Shown piece after piece: positions 23,171 to 31,969 of a stretch of DNA of 64,000 bases (its first letter is position 1; each line of letters opens with the position of its first letter). Both the position numbers and the translations under genes were made by a program. The DNA comes from Anagrus nilaparvatae. Taxonomy: Eukaryota > Arthropoda > Insecta > Hymenoptera > Mymaridae. The notes beneath the pieces are model-generated. The model was not told where the DNA came from. It did no database searches and was given only the letters and a program-made list of their open reading frames with translations. The stretch covers positions 10,992,001 through 11,056,000 of the forward strand of contig JAKSXM010000040.1 of NCBI GenBank assembly GCA_022575985.1. The letters run 5' to 3'.

Positions 23171-23917
23171 TAAAATGAGAAAATTATTATAATTTCCGTA
23201 TATTTCAATATATTTCATTATAAATGGCCAAAATTTTATTAATAATTAAGTATTTTAAAAGATAATAAAAATGAGAACAAATGAAATGAATAATGAAAAA
23301 ATCAGCGCGACCAATCAGAACACGAATAAATTAGACGAAAAAATCTGTCACATGAAGTTTTTAGAGATAGACTCGAAAATTGTTTTTTTTTTAGATATTT
23401 GATTTTTAGGAACCGGAAACCGGGTTTATTTTCAGTGCAGTATAAACAGATATAAAATAAAATATTTTAAATTTAAATTTGAGTTGTAAAAATGAGTGTT
23501 TATTTTAACAAACAAGATTGAATTTTAATAAGCAAGATTTTGTACCTGAAAATAAATAGCCGTTATGTCCACAAGTCTTTTTAATTACCTCGAATTACCT
23601 CTCTCTCTCTCACTCTCTCTTTCTATTTCTCTTTCTCTTTTGTTCTCTTTTATTTATTTTTTTTCTATTAAGACAAATCTGTTATCCAGATGTGTTTTGT
23701 AAATTCATGTCGAGATTCATGTAAATAACGTAATAATAACCTGATGACTTCCAAAATATAAAATTAAATATGGTAGGTATTTTGTACCTGGAAATAAATG
23801 TACTATGTGCATAGGTCATTTTTAATTATCTTTATCTCTCTTTATCTATTTTTTTCTAAGACAAATCTTATAAGTTCACGAGGAAGTTTTTATTTATAAA
23901 AAAAAATTCTTTCTTAT

Positions 23918-23953
<36 letters not shown>

Positions 23954-24837
23954 GAAATAAATTTCAATTTTTTATATTTCAATTTTTGTTAGAAAATTCT
24001 TACAGACCGGCTATGCTATTTATTTACTGTACTATTGAAGAATTTTTTCAATTTAAAAATTTTTTTTATTCATTTTTATTATTTGTAAACCTTTCAAGAA
24101 TGCACAAAAAAATGTTGGAGAAAAAATAATATTGTTTATGAGAAATTAAAAATTTAACGAGTATGAAACTCGGTATGAATGATATATAAAAAAAACTTTA
24201 AATTTTTCTCCAAATGACTTTTTTAAAAGGTTTCCATGATATCTCTAAAACTAATTGAACTATTGACTTAAACCTTGGTGCATTATCTGTATTAAGATTA
24301 TAGCTAGTAACCCTACAACGCAACGGATGTGATATGCACCAGAATACAGTTTATGGCAGATTTTTGGGCCATTTTTGGCCAAAAAAGATTAATAAAGTTT
24401 TTGGTGGGGGTTAAATAAAATTAAAAAAATAAACGAAATATTTATCATAAACTTCTTAAGTTATTAATAAATAATTAATATTTTTTAATCATTACTACAC
24501 AAATTAAAAAATTATAAAAAGCTCGTTTCCCCCCTCCATGGATAATTAAAGAATTTTTTTTGTTTTTAATTAAAATTTTTCTGTCATGGTTAATTATCTC
24601 TCTCTCTCTCTCTCTCTCTTTTATTCTTTTATTTTTTCTTTTTTTTCAAATTAAAAATCTTTGAACCAGATGCCATTTATAAATTCATTTAAATTATGTA
24701 AATAAAAAAATATATTTAATAAGCGTAAATTTTTTTTATCTGCTACCTACTATTATAGTCAATCGATCTGATATTTAATTTTAAAGCTTAAATTTTTTAA
24801 TTAAAAAAAAAAAAAATTTCTTATAATTTTAACCAAC
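23171..24837. repeat. Low-complexity block with CT microsatellites, a 29-31 bp T run and a threefold direct repeat
   Basis: CT-rich runs are at about 23600-23640 and 24597-24620, and a long T run is at about 23918-23948. A unit including GTACCTGAAAATAAAT, a TTTTTAATTA stretch, CT-rich sequence and AAATTCAT occurs at about 23520-23730, 23770-23890 and partly at 24575-24710. No coding signal. Confidence 0.6.
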
Positions 24838-25311
24838 CTTAAAATTCGGTGCACCATCATATGATTTGTTCTTAATTGTAAAGCACATATTCTGGTGCTC
24901 AAATTTGCATTTTCTGCGTACGCTGCTATTACCAAATATTCTAATTCTTGGTTTACCTAATTAATTAATAAGTTTTAAAATATATATTTAAGAAAAAAAA
25001 TTAAAAATTATTTATAAGCCACAAAATTTTATTTTAAAACTTACCCTGGGATATCGGCCACCGTACTGGTGGTTTGGTTTCAGAACCCCAACAGTTCGCA
25101 TACGATTATGAAGCCTGCGAAATACACGGTATTTAGGATATCTGCCAAGCCCTGGGTTTTCATCCTGATATCGTCTAGCCGCAGCCTGAGTATTATAATT
25201 ACATAATACGAGATAATGGTGCATTAACTGGTACTCATGTTGTAAGTATTCGTGGTGAGCAAAATCGTTAAGTAAATGATTATAATCGTTAATATCCACC
25301 GCGTTCTCCAT
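24838..25311 (-). CDS. Tc1/mariner-superfamily transposase, exons 1-2 (DNA-binding region)
   Basis: Exon 1 is 25311-25045, 89 codons from ATG to a GTAAGT donor. Exon 2 is 24956-24838, between a TTAATTAG acceptor and a GTTGGT donor, adding 39 codons plus two bases. Exon 1 shows the family's N-terminal helical region with YNTQAAARRYQDENPG and RVFRRLHNRMR. Exon 2 encodes a helix-turn-helix ending HMMVHRILR, typical of this transposase family just before the catalytic core. The reading phase fits exon 3 at 5444 exactly. The gene is divergent from the MADF gene at 25882. Most Tc1/mariner transposases have no or one intron, so five exons is unusual. Confidence 0.85.
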
Positions 25312-25881
25312 GTTTATAACAAATTTATAAATTATTACAAAACGTAATATAAAATATTATTTCTAAAATAAATAACAAAACAGTAGGTGTTTTTACGTTC
25401 CTTCTTTCAAAAACGACTAAAATGTACTATCTTCTATGTATACCTGCGCTTGTGCACCAAGAAAAACTAATACTAATTAAATATTCGAAGAAAAAATTAT
25501 GACTTTTATCTCATTCCCAAACATGTATAGGTTTTTTGGTATACGTTGGTTCGTCATATAATGGTAATGTGACAATGAATTTCATTTAAATGTATCGTCA
25601 TACAACCATAAATTTACAACTACAACATCTCAATCCGAGTGTATTTTTCTGCGGGGGAGAGGGGAAAATCATTTTTGTACAATTACTTATAATTAAAAAA
25701 GGAACCAGGTATCAGTGCATCATTCGAGTCAGTGTTGATACGAGATACAATTTAATCTTCAATACTTAGATTTTTTTAAATTAAAAAAATTTTTTTTTTT
25801 TGTAAAATTTTTTTATTTCTGTGATAATTGAGTGAAAAATATTGATTATTGAATGTACTTAAAAAAAAACTATATTTAATA
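25312..25881. promoter_or_regulatory. Shared divergent promoter region
   Basis: The 570 bp between the transposase ATG (minus) and the MADF ATG (plus) have no other gene. Two TCAGT initiator-type motifs, common in insect promoters, lie at 25712-25716 and 25729-25733 on the plus strand, upstream of the MADF gene. No clear TATA box is assigned because the region is AT-rich. Co-regulation of the two genes is inferred. Confidence 0.5.
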
Positions 25882-27243
25882 ATGGAATTGAATCGTGAAT
25901 TAGATAAAGATATCCGAGAGAAAATTTTTATTATACGTGCTGTTGAAGAGGAACCTAATATCTGGCGAACAGGTTTGCATGGCAGGAATAAAATGAAATA
26001 TTTTAACCAGATTGGAAGAAATATGAACATAGAGTTTAACACAAATAGATTCACAAAAGGTTTGTATAACTTTCAATAAAATTTATTTTTGAATTGCTGA
26101 GTACAAATTTTTAAATATATTATAATTTATACGTATTCTGCTCTATTTTATATTTGTAGATTTAAATAAAGTGTTTACGAAATTTATGGTTGGGTTTTCA
26201 AAACTGCCCCAAAGTGTTTTTTTCTGAAAGTACTACCAAAAATATGTCACCAGCCCAATTATTAGCCTCCCAACGCGAAATCTCGATTTTTGGCAGCCAT
26301 TTATGTGTCTTAGACTTTTATAAAAAAAGTAAGAAAAATGAGGGATAATTTTTCTTCTTTTTCTTTTAAAAACTCTCATTAACATGAAAAATTTTTTCCT
26401 CTTGGATTTAAATAGAAAATTTCCCTGGCTATATAATTACATGGTCAAAAAAAGGCTATTTTATTTGAAAAGTTGATTTCTCAAATTCCTATTAATGAAA
26501 AATTTTCTAACCAGGCTTAAATTTTTCCTTGAACTTTATATTTTTTTTCGAAAAAAACTTCCGATGGGACATTAATTTTTGGGAGCTCTAGATAAAAAAA
26601 TTGCAGACTTCAAAAGTTCATTTTTATTAATTTAAAATTTCTCACCAAGTTACGTGACCAATTAAAAATATACCAAAAATTTGAGTTACGCGGAAAGTTT
26701 TACGTAAGGATATATCTTTTTATGTTTTTGAGAGCTTTTATGTTAAAACAGTGAAATAGTAAAGAATTTTCTGATTAATTTTGATTAATTTAGTATAATT
26801 TAAAAATTAAAAAAAATTCCTTAAAAAAATGAGTTTAATCTTTCAATTTTTTGTCAGATTTTTAATTAGTCGCGTGACTTGGCGAGAAACTCGAAATTTG
26901 TAAAAATTAACTTTCGAAAGCTGCTATTTTTTGATCTAAAAATCTTCACAAGCAATGTCGAACCGAAAATTCGGATGACCGTCCACCCTCAATAACAAAT
27001 GTTTGACAAAAAAATGCTTATATTAAAATAAAAAAATTGATTTCAGGCTTAAAGGTAAAAAAGATATGGAGGAATATACAAACAAGTTACAAAAGATCTT
27101 ATCGTAGAAACAGATACCATCCAACATATGTGTACCACAATTTATTATTATTTCTTTACCGAGAGTATCTGGAAGAAGATGGGAATTTCATCATAAATAT
27201 GCACATTGATGAAAATATTTTACAATATGTAAATAATAATTAG
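25882..27243 (+). CDS. MADF-domain protein, two exons, 124 aa
   Basis: Exon 1 is 25882-26059 (ATG start, donor AAAG|GTTTGT). Exon 2 is 27047-27243 (acceptor GATTTCAG, stop TAG). The joining codon is GGC, in phase. The protein has the MADF pattern: FIIRAVEEEPNIW near the start, FNQIGRNM in the middle, and VKKIWRNIQTSYKRSYRR followed by a hydrophobic LLLFLYREYL helix. MADF proteins are Myb/SANT-like DNA-binding or adaptor proteins and are known partners of some DNA transposases such as Harbinger. It lies inside the giant transposon, divergent from its transposase. The 987-bp intron holds a dispersed repeat (26150-26440). It is short, consisting of little besides the MADF domain. The TTG-initiated extension upstream of 25882 is not used. 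Confidence 0.78.
26150..26440 (+). repeat. Dispersed repeat within the MADF intron
   Basis: Diverged direct copy of 6390-6700, including CCCAATTATTAGCCTCC. It explains part of the intron length. Confidence 0.7.
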
Positions 27244-28319
27244 TAAAATATAATTACCCTGACTCCTTATTATAAATAATTGTTATATGAAATTTTGAAG
27301 GTATAAAATCAGTTCTGCATAATGAGTTTATTGTATTGTAGTTTATAGTAATTTCAAGCGATGGTCGTATTATTAGAAATTTTTTGTACAAAAGATACTA
27401 AATTTGTAAGCAACAAAATGGCTCAGGGAAAGTGATTTTATTAAAAAATAAGTTCAATTTTTTAAAGAATCTTTTCCATTTTAAATACTGAGTTAAAATT
27501 CAAAAATATGTATAATATTAAAAATTTTACAAAGCAACCTTTTATAGATTAAAATAAAATTCATTTATTTTTTTAATAAATAACAGTAAGGCATTAAAAT
27601 TTTTTTAAATAGTAAAAACTTTATCAAACAATTCATATGTAACAACATAAAATGAAACATTTTATTTAATAAGAAAATTCCTGTAATCTTTAAGTTTTTT
27701 AAAAATATTATTTAGATTAATATGAATTAAAATAATAAAATTTAAAATTACAAATAAGCCACTTAAATAAGCAAATAAAAATTAATTTCATATTTTTTAA
27801 AATACATTTGTTTTGTGTATTTTCAATTGTATTTAGTTAATAAATGGAATAATAAAAAAAACTATTAATTGTACTTACTATTTGCAACAATAATTTGGTT
27901 ATAACATAATATTTATACTTAATTTAGCTTTAAAACTATTTAAATTTCAGAAACACTTACAATTTTCATTATGAGCATCGGAGCAATCAGTTCCGATAAA
28001 AAAGTATAGTGTACTTTTTCATAGGAAATATTTAGGTACTACATCCAAAAAGAACTAGAGTTACCCCAAAAAAAATGATTATTTGATGAAATGAGCAGAA
28101 TCTTCCAGGTTAGATCCATTTCCTGCTCAAGATACTACGTGCAGTAATTAATAAAAAAAATATTAAGAAAAAAATTTTCAAAAATTGAGTATCAGATTCG
28201 AAATATAGAGTAAAAACCATATTTTCAGATGTTAATACTTTTATAGAAATAAATTAGGTACTACGTTCAAAAAGAAAATAAATAATGCTGTTTTTTTTAA
28301 ATTTTTTTATGCAAAAAGT
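27244..28319. other. Gene-free AT-rich stretch with satellite-like monomers
   Basis: No coding signal. Positions about 28020-28310 carry inverted relatives of the satellite monomer at 19-20 kb, such as AAATTAGGTACTACGTTC, adjoining the inner end of the right TIR. Confidence 0.6.
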
Positions 28320-31300
28320 TTTGAGAAAAAAAAGTTCAAAAATTAAGTGTCAGATTAGAGAAATCGAGTAAAAACCATATTTTCAGATATTATTACTTTC
28401 ATATAACTAAACGAGGTATTAATTAAATTAAAAATATAAAAAAATTAAAAATTATTTTTAAATTTTGCAATTAAAAAAATTTTAAACCTTACTCCTAATG
28501 AAAAACACTAAAACTTTAATAAAGACAATAAATTTTTTAAATTTTACCGCGGCTTAAAATGGCGTATTTTTTAGTAAGCATGCTCCACTCTGTCAATCGT
28601 ATACCTACTACAACCACGCGGCGATTGGCTCCAAAATATTTCATTATCTGTGGTTGTGCACCCTCGTGCTTATGATATAAAAATTTATTGCACGTAATTG
28701 TTTCTAAAAGAATATAAGTAAATTTTATATTTATAGAATAAAAATTTTTTATTTTTATTAAATTTAGTCAACTATAAATAAGTATAATTGTGGCGTGCGT
28801 TACGCGTAAATAATAATAAATAAAAAAAGTGATGATAATTAATAACAACAATACAACAAGGGTATTTTAAAGATTAGAGTGTAAATTTAAAAGCTGTATC
28901 TTTTAATGTCTGCTGTCACCTTTTGAAAAATAAAAAAAAATAAAGTAAGCATGGACGTTCAATTAATTAACAATAAACCCTATAAGTGTCAAGTTTGTGA
29001 GGCAAGCTTTAGTCGTAAACCTTATTTAGAGGCACATAAGAGAATACATACAGGTGAAAAACCATATAAGTGTGATTTATGCTTAAAAACATTCACACAA
29101 AAATCCAGTTTAAATACTCACAAAAAAGTCCACACTGGTGAACGTCCATTTGCTTGTGATGTATGTGAAAAACGGTTTGCCGTAAAAGGTTATTTAACTG
29201 CTCATCGTAGGAGTCATTTCGCAGAGATAAAATTGGAATGTCAACAATGTTCTTTGACATTCAGTTCAAAGAAGGAATTGAAAACCCACATTTGTAATCA
29301 CAGTCCAAAGTTAAAATTTGAATGTAATATTTGTAGGCGAACTTTTGTGCTTGAAAGTAACTTAATTAAACATTTGGATCAAGCACATTCAAATCTAAAG
29401 ACTGAAAGACCAGTATGTGAACTGCGTTATACGGGTGGGACATCATCATTAGATAATTTAGGTCCACATAAAAAATCAACAATTGCAACTGAAATAGCTA
29501 AGCTTGTTATAGAAGGCATTATTAAAACTTCAAATACTCTTCTCAAATCTGCTAAGTAATAATTAGTGTTCAAGAAAGCCGCAGATAGAATATCTACAGA
29601 TCCACATGTTTTATTAAAAATTTGTGCATGCCTTTGATTATTGGGGTTGTATTTATTTTCTTTGAGACCTCAGTTTTTTTAAAAGTATATTTGTACCAGA
29701 TTATTTATAAATTAATAAATCAAATTAAATAAAAAGTACTGTTATATTATTTATTAAAATTATTTTTAATAAAACTGAAAAAAAATATCATGTTTAGATA
29801 TAAAATATAAACATGAGTTATTGCTTATATTTATTAAAATAAAAATAATTTTCAAGCTTTTTGAGTAATCAGAAACTTATTGTTGGTTTGATTCAGAATT
29901 TAAACAAGAAGCCGAACAAACAAAATAATCAAATGGTTTTCTTTTACCTCTTGCACCATTAAGTTTTATTATGTTATTAAAACTGCATCTTATTTTGCTT
30001 ATCGACAATTTTCAAATTTATCAAATTTTAAGAATAAATGTTACAGAATCAAAAAAAGAACTGGAACATATAAAATAATGAAATTAGTTCTTCTTGTACG
30101 TTAGAACTTGATAAGAAAAAATTTTGTTAATTATCTTTTTTAGAATTTACAATTGGTTTTCAAAAGCTTAGTGCAAGTTACCGTAGGGACAACCGTTTTC
30201 AACATTATAAGTTTTTCAGCTAAATCAAAAATTTAACATGCTGGAGTCTTGAAGTTTTTTTCTTTTAACTCTGAAATCAAACTAGCAAAAACAAACTTAA
30301 AGACTCTAGCACGTTAGGTTCTTGATTTACCTGCAAAACTTATAATATTGAAAAACATTGATCCTCCGATAAATTGTACTGAGCCAACTCTTCTAAATAA
30401 TGTTGCTATCTATTAACTTAACCAAATATCTTCTAATTGGTATCATATTTTTGGTGCAAATGTCACTTTTCAAGCCCCATACAACGCAATTTTTCATCAC
30501 CGATTCTCTCATCACTATGTAGTAAGTAATCCAGAAAATGCTCATTTTTGGTTTAAAATGCTGCCAATTAGAAAAGTTAAAAAAATTTTTTTCAAGTTTT
30601 AAGTTTTTTTAAAAAATTCTTTAGCTTTAGTTATTTTTATAATATAGCTCTGCAAAGCTGATTTTGAAAATTAGCGTTTTTTAAAAAATCTTAAATTGTA
30701 GCTTTGACTTGAAACTATCATATCTCACAAACGACTAAAGTAAAAGAGACGAGTAAAGAATTTTTGGAAACTTGAAGCTTTTAAAAAAAGTTCAAGGTCT
30801 GATTAAAAATTGTCATATTTGGTTATAATTATTATTAAATATCAAGCGAAATAAATTCATAATAAACTATTAAATTCTTTCTCTAAAAATATTTGTTTTC
30901 AATTGGGAACCTAAATTACTAAAGTCTTGAAATATTTTTTTTCGAGCTTTCCTAGGTTATTCAAACTAGAAGAAACAAAGTTCCAGACTTGGAATATTAA
31001 GGTTCCCAATTAAAAACAAATAATTTTAGAGGAAAAATTTAATAGTGTATTATAAATTTATTTCGCTTGATTTTTTATAGCCAAATAAATTCAGAATACG
31101 TACACTATTATACATTCTGAACGAAATAAATACATAATTATTTCTTATTATTTCTTTACTCTAAATGCTGGGACAATTATAGTGTCTACTGCTAAATTGC
31201 GAGGCAAGTCGTTGTATAAAAATATATTATATTTTTATCATTGTCGGTAAAAGTAATCCCGCGCCGTCTATTTATCATACTATTTACGAACTTACCTTTC

Positions 31301-31398
31301 ATGTAATTTACGAAGATGCAACGGAGTTTATTATGCTATATAGTGGCTATAGCTATCGACAAACTTATTTTAGATACTACCTATTGCGTTGCAGCCTG
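28320..31398 (-). repeat. Right terminal inverted repeat of the giant transposon
   Basis: Mirror of 692-3770. It ends GCAGCCTG followed by the TA duplication and a TATATC microsatellite. It contains the second zinc-finger gene. Confidence 0.88.
28951..29559 (+). CDS. C2H2 zinc-finger protein, five fingers, copy in right TIR
   Basis: 202 aa, identical in protein sequence to the mirror copy at 2531-3139 and likewise transcribed toward the transposon end. It has the same five fingers and TGEKP-type linkers. The start is preceded by an A-rich stretch and the whole gene with its flanks is part of the TIR, so both copies should share one promoter sequence. Two copies per transposon double the gene dose and may be kept identical by gene conversion or by recent insertion. 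Confidence 0.9.
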   Translation: MDVQLINNKPYKCQVCEASFSRKPYLEAHKRIHTGEKPYKCDLCLKTFTQKSSLNTHKKVHTGERPFACDVCEKRFAVKGYLTAHRRSHFAEIKLECQQCSLTFSSKKELKTHICNHSPKLKFECNICRRTFVLESNLIKHLDQAHSNLKTERPVCELRYTGGTSSLDNLGPHKKSTIATEIAKLVIEGIIKTSNTLLKSAK

Positions 31399-31969
31399 TA
31401 TATCTATATCTATATATATCTATATCTATCTATATATATATATGCCGATAGAGAATTTTTTTAGTTTGATAGGATTGACTAGACGATAATAGCTAGAGAG
31501 ACGCGGTTTGCGGCAAAAAACGCGGAAAAATAGCAGAAGTGATATAGGCTATACAGGATTTCGATTGATGCGAAAGAAAATTTTTGTCGTCAAAAAAACG
31601 TTTTTTCAAAAAAGTGATAATTTATATATCTATATCTATATCTATATCTATATCTATATTCTATATTATATATATATGCCGATAGAGAATTTTTTTAGTT
31701 TGATAGGATTGACTAGACGATAATAGCTAGAGAGACGCGGTTTGCGGCAAAAAACGCGGAAAAATTGCAGAAGTGACATAGGCTATACAGGATTACGATT
31801 GATGCGAAAGAAAATTTTTGTCGTCATAAAAACGTTTTTTCAAAAAAGTGATAACTTTTGATGTTTTCTTAAATTTTCAAAAAAATCGTAATTAACTTAA
31901 GAACTTGGAATTTTTTTGTAATCAGAAAAGTTTTTATATGATTTAGAATTGTTTTTTACGTGTCCACCT
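31399..31969. repeat. TATATC microsatellites and a 234-bp tandem duplication
   Basis: Positions 31399-31445 and 31622-31675 are TATATC/TATA runs. A unit starting TATGCCGATAGAGAA at 31441 is repeated from 31675 nearly unchanged. A diverged relative with GAGACGCGG and GGCAAAA lies at about 34940-35250. This is the target region of both the giant transposon and the foldback element that follows. The short ORF at 31508-31723 is part of the repeat. Confidence 0.75.

Larger units (their letters stand above)
5445..24837 (-). other. Intron 2 of the mariner-type transposase, 19.4 kb
   Basis: On the minus strand the donor is AAG|GTTGGT at 24838/24837 and the acceptor is GTGCCCAG at 5445. The exon before ends with two bases of a codon and the exon after begins with one base, giving an Arg codon in phase. 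The intron holds the tandem repeat at 5.6 kb, the complete hAT element, the AGATCT-rich element, the satellite and a MITE. The introns 1, 3 and 4 of the same gene are only about 88-145 bp, so this one was inflated by insertions. Confidence 0.8.
692..31398. mobile_element. Giant Tc1/mariner-superfamily transposon, about 30.7 kb including nested insertions
   Basis: The two ends are inverted copies: CAGGCTGCAACGC at 692 and its reverse complement ending at 31398. Each is flanked directly by TA (690-691 and 31399-31400), the Tc1/mariner target duplication, inside a TATATC microsatellite. Mirror coordinates always sum to 32090 across the arms, so the arms have no net length change over at least 2.45 kb. 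Inside are a multi-exon DDE transposase (minus), a MADF gene (plus) and one C2H2 zinc-finger gene in each arm. The only other transposase, hAT, is accounted for by its own TIRs and target duplication. Assigning the outer ends to the Tc1/mariner-like enzyme is inference from TA and position. Without the nested insertions in intron 2 the element would be far shorter. Confidence 0.8.

Noticed and set aside
692..31398. Maverick/Polinton or virus-derived circle
   Set aside because: The size and long TIRs fit, but no DNA polymerase, retroviral-type integrase, ATPase or capsid genes are seen, and the duplication is TA, not 6 bp.
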